Origin: CAZADH01 sp964483805
GTDB taxonomy: Bacteria > Muiribacteriota > Ozemobacteria > Ozemobacterales > Ozemobacteraceae
Assembly (NCBI GenBank): GCA_964483805.1
Contig: CAZADH010000070.1
Span: forward strand, 1-23,594
Direction of reading: 5' to 3'
Length of the DNA: 23,594 bases
How positions within the stretch are numbered: the first letter of the stretch is position 1; the number at the start of each line of letters is the position of its first letter. The translations under genes were made by a program, and so were the position numbers. Shown here one piece after another: positions 1 through 8,381 of the stretch. Below the pieces are notes generated by a model. That model searched no databases, was not told where the DNA came from, and was given only the letters and a program-made list of their open reading frames with translations.

Positions 1-912
1 TGCACAGAAAGCCTTCAGCGTTTGATTGACAATGTCAATACGAATAACGACAGACAGGTTGCCGGCATCATGGCCGAGAGTCACGTAGCCATAGCCCGCC
101 AACCCATGTCGGATCACGCGGGCAAACTTCAAACCGCTCGGACTCGCGCCATTGAGTTGGGCCGCCTGGAACCAGTCGGCTACCGGCCGCGTCCAGAGCA
201 GGCTGCCGGCGCGCCAGGCCTCGAGCGACCGTCCGTCGGCGCTGCCGCGCACCTGCACAAAGGTCGGGCTGTTAACCCGCTCGAGCAGGCTGTTGAACGC
301 GTCGACCTGGGTCTGCGTGCCCTGCGCGGCACTGGTCCCGGCGATCACCTGTTGCGCCAGCCCCACGAGGTTGACCGGCGGCACACTCGAGAGCACCGAC
401 GACTGGGCCACCAACCGCAGCACCTGCGCCAGCAGGTCCGAGGTCATCCCAGAGCCGGTCGGATTGATCACCATCGTGTTGGGCCCGGTGTTCAACTGCG
501 CGGCCCCTTGAAAGTCGGTGTAACCGTCGACGTTGCCGTTGTCGACGCGCGCCTCGGCAATCATCGGCCCCGTCGGCACGTTCTCGATCGTGGTCGTGGC
601 GCGACCGTCGGCGCCGACATTCACCGAACGGGATGCGACCGCGGTCTCGCCGTTAACGCTCAGGCCTCGCAACACCCAATGAACCACCGCCATCGCCTTG
701 CGGTTCGCCGGCTCGACCCTCATCGATGTTGGGTCGAGGTCGGGCGTCACCTGCACTGAAAAACTGACACTGGCCCGCCCGGGCTGGGGTACATCCGCCG
801 CGTTTGGCGGCAAACCCACGTCGACAGGGTTCGTCGCACAACCGCCGGCCATCCACAAACCGAAACCGGAACAGACCAGGACAACCAGAAACCGCACGAC
901 ATGACGATCCAT
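1..912 (-). CDS. Surface lipoprotein, partial (3' end outside the window)
   Basis: An open frame runs without a stop from an ATG at 912 to the first base of the window (304 codons), so the C-terminus is missing. The N-terminus has an Arg/His start, a hydrophobic stretch (about residues 8-22) and a lipobox ending MAGGC, with the lipidated Cys at about residue 25. This indicates a lipid-anchored envelope protein. A G-rich tract lies about 8 nt upstream of the ATG and may be the ribosome site, though it is not a clean one. Residues about 97-168 align by eye with residues 113-185 of the large lipoprotein at 1360-5418. Shared signs are a Gly-Ser/Arg-Ala turn, a VP motif, a DF motif and a GS..DLLA/DILA motif. 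I do not recognise a family. Reading frames on the plus strand over this region look like shadows. Confidence 0.8.
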   Translation of the reverse strand, partial: MDRHVVRFLVVLVCSGFGLWMAGGCATNPVDVGLPPNAADVPQPGRASVSFSVQVTPDLDPTSMRVEPANRKAMAVVHWVLRGLSVNGETAVASRSVNVGADGRATTTIENVPTGPMIAEARVDNGNVDGYTDFQGAAQLNTGPNTMVINPTGSGMTSDLLAQVLRLVAQSSVLSSVPPVNLVGLAQQVIAGTSAAQGTQTQVDAFNSLLERVNSPTFVQVRGSADGRSLEAWRAGSLLWTRPVADWFQAAQLNGASPSGLKFARVIRHGLAGYGYVTLGHDAGNLSVVIRIDIVNQTLKAFCA

Positions 913-1359
913 TATCACGGCCCCCCAACAAATCTGCACGCCCCGCTGCACCCACTGATTGAACAGCGATACAGGCATGGTCAGGTCCATTGTATCCCGG
1001 GAACCAGCCGTTGGCCACATCCAGAGTTGTCGGAAGAAGCGCCCCCCCCCACTACGATTTCTCGGATTGGCGATCTGCCGCTTCTACTCACATTGCGTCC
1101 GTTAACGCCGAAGACCCGCTCTATGAGCGGGCCTTCTGAGAAACGGTGCCGGGAGCCCAGCATGGGGACCGGTACTACTACGGTGTTATCTCGATATTCC
1201 GCGTCGGGGGTTTGGGCTGAACCCACGGGATTTCGCGGTTGCGGTGCGCAACCTGGCAACGGGGGAGGTGCGGATCCGAAGACTGGCGGAAAAACTGCAC
1301 AAGTCCAGGCCCTCGCGGGGGCGATCACACTCTCGTCGATGACGGAGACAGTGGGCGCT
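913..1359. other. Intergenic stretch, no supported gene
   Basis: This 447-bp stretch separates two minus-strand lipoprotein genes. It holds a run of nine C (1042-1050; nine G on the coding strand of the downstream gene) and a hairpin at 1111-1134. Frames on both strands are open over parts of it, but they lack a ribosome site or a recognisable protein. One startless plus-strand frame (1127-1343) has fairly natural composition near its end and could be a relic, which I cannot show. The leader of the lipoprotein starting at 912 probably lies here. Confidence 0.5.
1111..1134 (-). terminator. Hairpin, possible terminator of the large lipoprotein gene
   Basis: CCCGCTC (1115-1121) and GAGCGGG (1125-1131) form a 7-bp stem with a 3-base loop. 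After one mismatch the pairing extends by AAG/CTT. Read on the minus strand it lies about 230 nt after the stop at 1360 and is followed only by a weak TCTTC stretch. It may therefore be a weak or Rho-assisted terminator. Confidence 0.35.
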
Positions 1360-4300
1360 TCAAGGGGTCTTCACGAGGCGGAAGCCAGTGCCGGGACTGC
1401 GGCTCTCAATCTGCGAGGAAGTTCGATACGCAGAGCGACAATTGCTTAGCGGGTTGTAGTAAGCGCCGCCCCGGATGACGCGCCCTGATCCTGCATCCGG
1501 CCCTCGCGGGTTGATTCGTGCATCGACATTGCTCGAATCCTCATACCAGTCCCAGCACCATTCCCATACGTTGCCACTCATGTCATGCAAGCCCCAGGAA
1601 TTCGCAATCCGTGCAGAAACAGGGTCCGTTGTGTAGTTCCGGTAAATTGAACCTGCATAGGTCGTGCAGCAGGCATACTGTGACACTGTCGATTCATCAA
1701 CCGAGTCACCCCAGTAAAATACGGTCGTAGACCCTGCCCGACATGCATACTCCCACTCCGCCTCTGTGGGGAGACGGAACCCCCCGCTGCTCCAGTTGCA
1801 TCGCACCGTGGCACCATCGGCGATCGTCGTGCTGCCCGAACCGTTCGAATAACACGGTTGAAGGCCGCCGAGGACACTCAGCGCGTTGGCGAAGCGAACG
1901 GCATCGTACCAACTCACGTTCTCGACAGGGCACAGCGAATTGTAGGTCCAAGATGACGGGTTCGTGCCCGTGACGGCTTGGTACTGCGCCTGAGTCACTT
2001 CGGTCGTGCCCATGGCGAAGGCGCTGACTGCCACCGAGTGCGGCGGCCATACTTGGCCATTGCCGATGAAGCCAGCAGCATCTGGGTCCGGGGAGCCCAT
2101 GGTAAACGTGCCGCCGGGTATCGGAACGAAGCTCATGGTCACGCCGGGGGCAAGGGTGACAGTCGATGCGGTTCCGACACCGGTGCCCGTCCCCGCGATC
2201 GACACCGAGTCCGGGTTGCCATTCCCCTTGATGAACCTCGAAGGATCGTAGTAGTTCGCCTCGACGAACGCGCGCCCGCCGTCGCTTGGCGAGATCGACG
2301 CCGGCCAACTGCTGACTGGATTCGCCAGCACGATCGCACCTGTGCGAGAATCGACACGCACCATCGAAGATTTCCGGATCTCGAAGTGCAAATGCGCCGG
2401 GCCCGCCGGGCCGCTGTTGCCGACATCGCCGAGACGAGCGCCCCTGCTCACCGCTGACCCTACCGTCAGGGCCGGCACCGGATTGTTCAGGTGGGCATAG
2501 AACGAACTGACCACCTCGCCGTTGGCCGTGCGGTGCGCGAGAACCACAACGTTGCCGTAGTTCGCCGGGGCCATGCCGTTGTAGAGAACAAGTCCGTCTG
2601 CAATGGCACTGACGGGTTGGGTCGGGATCAGCTCCGAGTCCGACCCGAGTGTCAAATTCCAATCCTCGCCAGGATGAACGGTCAGAGGATTCGTCGTGTT
2701 GTATGTGCCGACCTGGTCGGTATCCCAACCATAATCGAGCGACTTGTCGGTATCCCAGACAACCGACGCATACCACGCATTTGTGCCACCATTGGTGGTG
2801 CCCGGCGTGACGTTGAACCGGACCTTCCGATACCCGGTTGATGTAAATACGTTATCAATACTCAGCTTCGACAGATCGCTACCCGTGCTGCCACCGATGG
2901 GCATACGCCATGCAGTCGCTGGGCGCAGATCCTGAAGGCGTGCAACCGTGGCACCCGGCCCTACCACGTTGAAGCTGTAGGGCGTGGTCGTGGTGTTGTC
3001 GGGGTTGATCACCTGGACCGTCCACGTCGTCTGATCCAGTCCAAACACAGCCGACGCCTGCAAATGGCCGGAATCGACATACGTTGTATTTTTCACCGCG
3101 TCGATACCGAAGGTGGGTTCGACAAGGCGCACCTGGGCCCCAGATTGAAAACCGCTGCCTTCAACCGTAAATGTCTGCGCAGTGGTTGCCCCGATCACGG
3201 GGTCTCCGACAACACGCGTGATCGAGAGCGGCACCTGCCGATTCACCTTGACCCAGCGAAAGTCGATCCAATCCCATGCTGCTGCCCCGCTTTGCCGTGC
3301 GCCGATACGAACGCCAAGAACATTCAATCCGGGCTGCAGCGGGAGCGTCCCACCGCCAGTGTAGACCGTCCAGGTGGCCGGCCCGAATGTCCAGAACGCA
3401 AACTCGGACCAGTTGTTCGATACTGCTGAGAATCTCACTGTGTCACTCGTCGTCGTGAATCCGTCGGTGTAGTCGATGAATTCGTTGTTGTCGTTGCGGA
3501 CCTGCAAGCGATAGTCCGGTCGAGGCATGGCCCCACTCGAATACCGGTGCCACCAGTTGGCGATGGCGTCCGACGTCTGTTTCCACTCCTTCCCGATGAA
3601 GCTGAATCGGGTGTATTCGGTCGCGCCCGCGGTCATCGCGGTTGCGTTGGCCCCGGAAAAGTAGCTTCCGAAGTGACCGTTGGCGAATGGAACGTGTCGA
3701 CCGGCATCGCCAGGGAAATTCGGATCGGCCACCCACAGCCCCTGTGCGTCAATGCGATACACGGCGAGCGCATGACCATCGTTGCCACTGCTCGGCAAAA
3801 TGCTCAAGTATTGAGGTTCGTGCGTCTGCAGCATGGCGAACTTGAAAGCCCGCATGGTCAGTGTGTCGTTCGACACACCACTCTGGAACCAGCCACTGCG
3901 AACGAGTTCGAGATCGGTGGACAACCACCCGAAACTCCAGTCTGCATGTAGTACGGACGCAAGTCGGTAGGCATCCGGATCCACAAACCAGTTCCCCGGA
4001 TGGCTCCGATTGCTGGGCCATGCAGTGTAGCTCGGTTGCCAGGGCGTCGGCGGCGACAAGCGGTTCCACAGGCGCGAACCGCCCACCGGATGAGCAAAGG
4101 CCCACATGCTCAACAGGGTTTGGCCGTCGCAATGCCCCTGGGGCGCAAGATAAGAACCGTGGTTCACGAACGGACAGTCGTTCACGCCAGGCAGAAAGTT
4201 CGTTGGCACGAACTGCGTGGCATCAAGTGCCGCAACATCCCGCGTACATAGAATCATGTTGACGGCCCCTGCCAACAAACCGCTCTTGGTCCTGAAAGAG

Positions 4301-5418
4301 CCACGGCGGCTCGCCGAAACACCGGAGCCCTGAAAGTTGCGCACGGAGACACCGATCGAGGTTGCGTCGGCCCCGACAAGCGATAGCGCTTCGAGTTTCC
4401 CGGTGATGGGGTCGACGACGAAGGGCATCGTGAACTCGTTGGTGTTCGCGCTGATGGGAATGCGAACATAGACCGGCTGACTTGCGGTTGATCCCCCGGT
4501 GTCTATCGTTATAACGGGAGAGTTCACCCGGGTATTGCCGTCGAGACTGATGCTTGCAACACTGGAAACCGATACCGACAGGCTGGTTGCGGCACTGAAG
4601 GAGTCCGTGCCGACCCTGATCTCGAGACCGTTGATCGGAGAGCCGGCAGAGGCCACGACCATCGTGCCACCACCCGCAGGCACCGTCTGTTGAGCCACGA
4701 CGACCGGGTTCACGACCTGCAACTTGGGAACGTCGAGCGATCTGAAAATCGTCAATACGTCGTCATACGCAGTCGCGACGGTGAAATCGAGATCGACCGA
4801 CGCCGATGCGAGTTTCGCCACCATGCCCGCCCGGGCGAGAGCGAACAGATCGGGAGTAACCACAACATGTTCTATGACCGTGGCAAGAATGTCCTGCCTC
4901 AGGTTGCTCCCCTTGGGCGCACACATCAGACGGTTCGGCGCACCTGCAATCAGATCGAGCGTGCCGTGAAAATCCGCGAATCCCAAATACTGGCCGCCCT
5001 CGATGTGAATGTCGCCCACCGCCGTCACCGCCGGCACATCGGCAAACGTTGCCTGAGCACTCCCGCTGGCATCAACCGGCACCATCTGCATCAGCGTGGT
5101 GGTCGGACTGGCCGCATTACCGACGTTGACGAGGATCAGCCCGAACGTCACGGTGGGCGTCGCGCCGGTCACGGCTCGAATGGTGGGCAGTGGGTCGGCT
5201 CCCGTCGGGTTCCCCGGGTGCATTGAGGTCGATGCAAGGGCTGGCACAACGATGCTGAGCGTGACGGCCGGGACGACACCAACCGGTGCGACCGGTGCGG
5301 TCGTGTCGATGGCGGTACCGGGCGATACGCCATCGTGTTGCTGCAGACAACCGGCCAACGCCAACACCAGGACGAGACATGCCGCCACCGCAAGTCCGGC
5401 GATGATCCTCTTGTTCAC
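1360..5418 (-). CDS. Giant multidomain lipoprotein: C39-like, IPT/TIG, M23 peptidase and FGE-sulfatase-like domains
   Basis: I chose the GTG at 5418 because GGAGGG lies 6 nt upstream and the frame then opens with a textbook signal (Lys-Arg, hydrophobic core, LALAGC with Cys24). An upstream ATG at 5469 would bury this signal. The product has 1352 aa. Residues 113-185 match the partial lipoprotein at 1-912. A papain/C39-like region shows Cys430 (GHCDGQ), His549 (GHALAV) and Asp565 (WVADPN). An IPT/TIG-like Ig fold spans about 729-816. An M23/LytM metallopeptidase domain has HPGED (His915, Asp919) and HLH (1009-1011), so the zinc ligands are intact. A C-terminal FGE-sulfatase/SUMF1-like domain (about 1088-1352) has IPGGTFTMGS, LPTEAEWEYACRAG and SGNVWEW. 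Only one Cys (1327) remains where true FGEs carry a catalytic pair, so this end probably binds rather than oxidises. Likely role: envelope or extracellular cell-wall hydrolysis or adhesion, by inference. Confidence 0.88.
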   Translation of the reverse strand: MNKRIIAGLAVAACLVLVLALAGCLQQHDGVSPGTAIDTTAPVAPVGVVPAVTLSIVVPALASTSMHPGNPTGADPLPTIRAVTGATPTVTFGLILVNVGNAASPTTTLMQMVPVDASGSAQATFADVPAVTAVGDIHIEGGQYLGFADFHGTLDLIAGAPNRLMCAPKGSNLRQDILATVIEHVVVTPDLFALARAGMVAKLASASVDLDFTVATAYDDVLTIFRSLDVPKLQVVNPVVVAQQTVPAGGGTMVVASAGSPINGLEIRVGTDSFSAATSLSVSVSSVASISLDGNTRVNSPVITIDTGGSTASQPVYVRIPISANTNEFTMPFVVDPITGKLEALSLVGADATSIGVSVRNFQGSGVSASRRGSFRTKSGLLAGAVNMILCTRDVAALDATQFVPTNFLPGVNDCPFVNHGSYLAPQGHCDGQTLLSMWAFAHPVGGSRLWNRLSPPTPWQPSYTAWPSNRSHPGNWFVDPDAYRLASVLHADWSFGWLSTDLELVRSGWFQSGVSNDTLTMRAFKFAMLQTHEPQYLSILPSSGNDGHALAVYRIDAQGLWVADPNFPGDAGRHVPFANGHFGSYFSGANATAMTAGATEYTRFSFIGKEWKQTSDAIANWWHRYSSGAMPRPDYRLQVRNDNNEFIDYTDGFTTTSDTVRFSAVSNNWSEFAFWTFGPATWTVYTGGGTLPLQPGLNVLGVRIGARQSGAAAWDWIDFRWVKVNRQVPLSITRVVGDPVIGATTAQTFTVEGSGFQSGAQVRLVEPTFGIDAVKNTTYVDSGHLQASAVFGLDQTTWTVQVINPDNTTTTPYSFNVVGPGATVARLQDLRPATAWRMPIGGSTGSDLSKLSIDNVFTSTGYRKVRFNVTPGTTNGGTNAWYASVVWDTDKSLDYGWDTDQVGTYNTTNPLTVHPGEDWNLTLGSDSELIPTQPVSAIADGLVLYNGMAPANYGNVVVLAHRTANGEVVSSFYAHLNNPVPALTVGSAVSRGARLGDVGNSGPAGPAHLHFEIRKSSMVRVDSRTGAIVLANPVSSWPASISPSDGGRAFVEANYYDPSRFIKGNGNPDSVSIAGTGTGVGTASTVTLAPGVTMSFVPIPGGTFTMGSPDPDAAGFIGNGQVWPPHSVAVSAFAMGTTEVTQAQYQAVTGTNPSSWTYNSLCPVENVSWYDAVRFANALSVLGGLQPCYSNGSGSTTIADGATVRCNWSSGGFRLPTEAEWEYACRAGSTTVFYWGDSVDESTVSQYACCTTYAGSIYRNYTTDPVSARIANSWGLHDMSGNVWEWCWDWYEDSSNVDARINPRGPDAGSGRVIRGGAYYNPLSNCRSAYRTSSQIESRSPGTGFRLVKTP

Positions 5419-5561
5419 GAGTAACCCTCCGACAGACGCACGTTCCCTGTTTGTCGGTATTCTACTCAATGTCCGGTGCGATGACTATCGTCGCCCCATG
5501 GCTAAAGAGAAACCGGCACCCGCCAGCTTCCCTTCGGGCATGTCACCTCACGACCCGACCA

Positions 5562-6599
5562 CTACACCGCTGCCGCTCTCTCACGAAACATCAGTATGCC
5601 AAGCACATCGATCCAGTGGAACCACAACCACACCGCCAACCCCACCAGCATCGTCGTCTGCACCGACACCTTGGCCAGCAACTCGGCCAGCGCGATCATG
5701 GTCACATCGAGGTGGTCCCAGCCTACCTTCTTGCTGATCTTGGCCATGTGAATGGCGACCTGCGGGTAGTGCAGGGCGAAGCGCAGTGCCCGCTTGCCGA
5801 CCGGACCCGTCAAGCTCAATCCGCACTCGGTTGCGGTCTTGCAGAAGTCGAGGGTCCCCTTGCCGCCGAGGAGCAATACCGCGTATGCCGACCGGCCACC
5901 CGATTCGACGATCTTGGTGAGCGTCGTCAATGCCTTGCTGTCTTTGGCCATCTGCAGGATGTCGATCGTGCCAGCGCCGATCGTCTTCCAGGTCGTGCCG
6001 AGCGACGATACAATCTTGCCGATCTCGTCGAGACTCTCCGACTTCTTCGCCGCCTTGGCCAGTTCGAGCAGGGCGCGCCGCACTTCGGTCGACATGAACT
6101 TCGCTGCCGACTTGCACACCGACAGTCCTACGTCGGCGTAGGGCGCAACGGTCGTGGTGAGGCCCAGCGTCGCCAGCGCATAGTTGAACTCATCGACCTC
6201 ACCGCCGGTCGCAGCCCGGTAGGTCTGCTTGGTAAAGTCGCGGATGTCGCCCCAGGCAACCAGGTCGCCGGCCACACAACCGACCAGCGACGCCGAGTCT
6301 AAGATGTCGCCCCAGACGAAGCCACTGATGCTGCTTTTGATCGAGCGGGTCCACGAGTTCATCTCGACCAGCAGCGCCTGTCGGCCCAGCTCCGCAGAGC
6401 CGCTCGCATCAAGATCGTTGGCAACCAGGTAGTCGTAGACGGCCAACGCGCCATCGTAGTTCTTCTTGGCCTTGAGATCCTCGGCCGCCTGGGTCAGGTT
6501 CTGGTTCAGCTCGGTGTTGGCCTCGCTGCGCATATACCAGCCGATCACCGTCGCCACAAATGTCACGACCAACCAGGTGATCTTCAGTTTTCGTCGCAT
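5562..6599 (-). CDS. Membrane protein of unknown function with two predicted membrane segments
   Basis: The ATG at 6599 has GGAGG at 6608-6612, 8 nt upstream. An earlier in-frame ATG at 6614 overlaps that site and is less likely. The 345-aa product begins with a positively charged MRRKLK followed by a hydrophobic segment (about residues 6-23), consistent with a signal anchor. An alpha-helical region follows with a TPR-like helix pair (about 30-65: AAEDLKAKKNYDGALAVYDY). The middle alternates Ala/Leu-rich helices, and a second hydrophobic segment lies near the C-terminus (about 315-338). I recognise no enzyme motif. It lies in the same direction as the large lipoprotein, 143 bp upstream of that gene's start, and could belong to the same surface-associated unit. 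Confidence 0.75.
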   Translation of the reverse strand: MRRKLKITWLVVTFVATVIGWYMRSEANTELNQNLTQAAEDLKAKKNYDGALAVYDYLVANDLDASGSAELGRQALLVEMNSWTRSIKSSISGFVWGDILDSASLVGCVAGDLVAWGDIRDFTKQTYRAATGGEVDEFNYALATLGLTTTVAPYADVGLSVCKSAAKFMSTEVRRALLELAKAAKKSESLDEIGKIVSSLGTTWKTIGAGTIDILQMAKDSKALTTLTKIVESGGRSAYAVLLLGGKGTLDFCKTATECGLSLTGPVGKRALRFALHYPQVAIHMAKISKKVGWDHLDVTMIALAELLAKVSVQTTMLVGLAVWLWFHWIDVLGILMFRERAAAV

Positions 6600-6657
6600 G
6601 CTGCTTTCCTCCATAAAGAAAACGGGGCGGTGCCACCACGGACACAGCCCCATGATA

Positions 6658-6696
6658 GAACGAGAGCGAGGGATTCGCACCCCTCGCCCTCGGTTC
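6658..6696 (-). terminator. Strong hairpin between the membrane-protein gene and the nuclease gene
   Basis: GCGAGGG (6666-6672) and CCCTCGC (6681-6687) pair around an 8-base loop. Read on the minus strand the stem extends through a G-U pair to 12 bp, then past one bulged base to 15. The G-U pair is an A-C mismatch if read on the plus strand, so the structure favours minus-strand RNA, the direction of the flanking genes. It begins just after the stop at 6712 and is not followed by a T-run. It may stop transcription of the recombination cassette or be a processed RNA structure. It superficially resembles a tRNA T-arm, but no tRNA can be folded here. Confidence 0.45.
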
Positions 6697-6711
6697 CGAA
6701 CTACACCAAGG

Positions 6712-7575
6712 TCAGTCACCAGGCTGGCCATTGGGACCCACCTGGAACTGCTGCCACTTCTGGCAGAATCTTGCCGCCGGGCAGTACATCTCGCACCGAA
6801 GCCAGCGACCTGGCCGATGCTCGACGCAGTGACCGTTGCCGGCCGCCTCAGCGGCGGTCATGGCATCGGACTCGCTGTCGAACAGCTTGACCGCCGTCTT
6901 GCGGCCAGCCTTCATCAGCGCCCACTGTCCGGACCGTTCCCAGCGTTCCTCGGCGGAACATTCCGGGAGAACCGTCCGAGCAGCCTGATGAACGCGGATG
7001 CGCTCATCGATGAACTCCTCGCACTGTTCTTCTGGCCAGAGCATCACAGGGATCCTCATGGCCGGTTTCACCGGGTAGTCGACGATGCGATCTACCTGGC
7101 TCTGCGTCCAATCGCGCAGGATGGCGATGACCTCCAGTTGTTTGACCGGGTAGCCATGCTCCCGCAGGATCGTCGCCAGCACGTTGAGCTGTTGCTCCCA
7201 CTCAGCGCGCCCGCCGTTCTTGGCAGAATACGTTGTAGTTATCTTGTAGTCCTGAAGCACTCCGTCGTTGATCACGAGGCGATCGAACTGGCCGGAGATC
7301 TTCCAGCCTTGCCGATTAATCGTGAGCCGCTTCTCGACCAGGGTGCCTTCTTCTGCTCTCTCGAGTACCGTGTGGACGGCCTGGCCAAACAGGGCCCACA
7401 GCCGATCACTCACGTCTTCCGAGATTTCGTTCGCATGCTGCGCCTCCAGCACGACCTTGCGTGCCGGGGCGATCAGTCTCGTCACCGAGATGTCGCATGT
7501 TCCCGGGTTGTAGGGGTCATTCTTGACCGCCGCCACCAGAGCATTCGGAAGTCCGAGTTCGTTGGTGATCTTCAT
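6712..7575 (-). CDS. PD-(D/E)XK exonuclease, RecB/Cas4-like, with Fe-S-type cysteines
   Basis: The ATG at 7575 lies 1 nt after the stop of the ERF gene and has a strong GGAGGTGG site inside that gene's end, so the two are translationally coupled. The 287-aa product shows the RecB-family nuclease core: His68 in GQAVH, Asp98 in SGQFD, the Asp109-Tyr110-Lys111 (DYK) signature, and a Gln in EWEQQL (about 127-130). Cysteines 261, 265 and 271 near the C-terminus (C-x3-C-x5-C), with Cys27 near the N-terminus, resemble the four-Cys iron-sulfur clasp of AddB/Cas4 nucleases. The family makes single-strand ends for recombination. Paired with an annealing protein it forms a phage-type exonuclease-annealase recombination module. 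Its identity as an exonuclease rather than an endonuclease is inferred. Confidence 0.82.
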   Translation of the reverse strand: MKITNELGLPNALVAAVKNDPYNPGTCDISVTRLIAPARKVVLEAQHANEISEDVSDRLWALFGQAVHTVLERAEEGTLVEKRLTINRQGWKISGQFDRLVINDGVLQDYKITTTYSAKNGGRAEWEQQLNVLATILREHGYPVKQLEVIAILRDWTQSQVDRIVDYPVKPAMRIPVMLWPEEQCEEFIDERIRVHQAARTVLPECSAEERWERSGQWALMKAGRKTAVKLFDSESDAMTAAEAAGNGHCVEHRPGRWLRCEMYCPAARFCQKWQQFQVGPNGQPGD

Positions 7576-7576
7576 A

Positions 7577-8308
7577 TCAGGCCACCTCCTTCTTTGCCGT
7601 TGCCGGCATCTTGGCCAAGGCATCGGAAAACGCCTTGGCGACGACCTCGATCTTGTCGTCCGGGATCTCGGCCGAACCCTTGATGGGCCGGCCAAGACCG
7701 AGGATCTGACCGATCTCGTCCTTCATCGCCTTCGGGGTCTGCCCCCGCTTGGCGCTGAGGGTGAAGATCTCGCGGATCCGCGCCACGCGGTCCTGGATCC
7801 TCGCGGGTGTCGGAGCGACCTTGGCAACCACCGGGTTGACCCTGGCCGCCTCGGCCTTCTTCATCTCGACCAGCTTGCTGGCCTGATGGTTGGCCGGTTT
7901 GTCGACCGGACGACCGACGGCGGATTCGCCATCGTCGTCTTCGTCGGCCACGATCCCCACCAATGCGGACAGCGCATAGCGCCGCAGATAGGTGATCGCA
8001 CTGCCCACACCCTGGGCATTGTCGACTGCCGGCTTCACCGACAGAGTGTCCTTGATCCACTCGCCGGACACATGCATCAGAATGGTGGTCACGTGGACCC
8101 GCAACGGGTCACCGTCCACCGATGTCCCTTGCACAACGGCGATGCCGTTGGCCGACAACACGGGTCGGGCAACCTCCATGATTGCCGCCAGAGTTGCGTA
8201 CTTCGACTTGAAGTGCGGGTTCGATGCGTCGAACACCGCAGGTTTCATCTGTCCCTGAGCTTTCGCCAGGGCCTCGCTGATCTTGCCAATCGCTTGGCTC
8301 GTTTCCAT
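7577..8308 (-). CDS. ERF-family single-strand DNA annealing protein
   Basis: The ATG at 8308 has AAAGGAA upstream. A longer upstream frame has low-complexity, Arg/Ser-rich composition and lacks a ribosome site. The 243-aa product carries the ERF core: NPHFKSKYATLAAI (30-43), a following VLSANGIAVVQ strand, SGEWI (81-85), and GVGSAITYLRRYALSALVGI (100-119) followed by an acidic DEDDDG. These are hallmarks of phage ERF recombinases, which anneal complementary single strands during homologous recombination and genome circularisation. A charged, Lys/Ala-rich tail (about 150-243) follows. The gene sits between a DUF932 gene and the RecB-like nuclease gene on one strand, a typical prophage or conjugative-plasmid arrangement. 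Confidence 0.9.
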   Translation of the reverse strand: METSQAIGKISEALAKAQGQMKPAVFDASNPHFKSKYATLAAIMEVARPVLSANGIAVVQGTSVDGDPLRVHVTTILMHVSGEWIKDTLSVKPAVDNAQGVGSAITYLRRYALSALVGIVADEDDDGESAVGRPVDKPANHQASKLVEMKKAEAARVNPVVAKVAPTPARIQDRVARIREIFTLSAKRGQTPKAMKDEIGQILGLGRPIKGSAEIPDDKIEVVAKAFSDALAKMPATAKKEVA

Positions 8309-8342
8309 ACTTTGTATTCCTTTCTTCTCGTTAAGCAGATGA

Positions 8343-8364
8343 GGGGCGGCATCGCTGCCGCCCC
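8343..8364 (-). terminator. GC-rich hairpin between the DUF932 and ERF genes
   Basis: GGGGCGGCA (8343-8351) and TGCCGCCCC (8356-8364) make a perfect 9-bp stem with a TCGC tetraloop. It lies 17 nt past the DUF932 stop and 34 nt before the ERF start on the minus strand. There is no T-run, so it is more likely an attenuator or mRNA-stabilising element that sets the relative output of the two genes than a full terminator. Confidence 0.45.
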
Positions 8365-8381
8365 CCGTGTGCCGAATATCT

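Noticed and set aside
22..759. Long plus-strand open frame at the window start
   Set aside because: It has an Arg/His-rich product with no ribosome site and lies opposite a minus-strand frame with a proper lipoprotein signal.
981..1328. Minus-strand 115-codon frame between the two lipoprotein genes
   Set aside because: There is no ribosome site and the composition is Pro/Arg/Gly-rich and low in complexity. It includes the C9 run and hairpin sequence.
1127..1343. Startless plus-strand frame with a fairly natural tail (NPRDFAVAVRNLATGEVRI)
   Set aside because: It has no start codon, no ribosome site and no recognised family. It could be a pseudogene remnant but cannot be supported.
6655..6735. 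A tRNA gene suggested by the GATTCGCAC loop and GC-rich stem
   Set aside because: No matching acceptor, D or anticodon arm is found, and the loop has 8 bases rather than 7.
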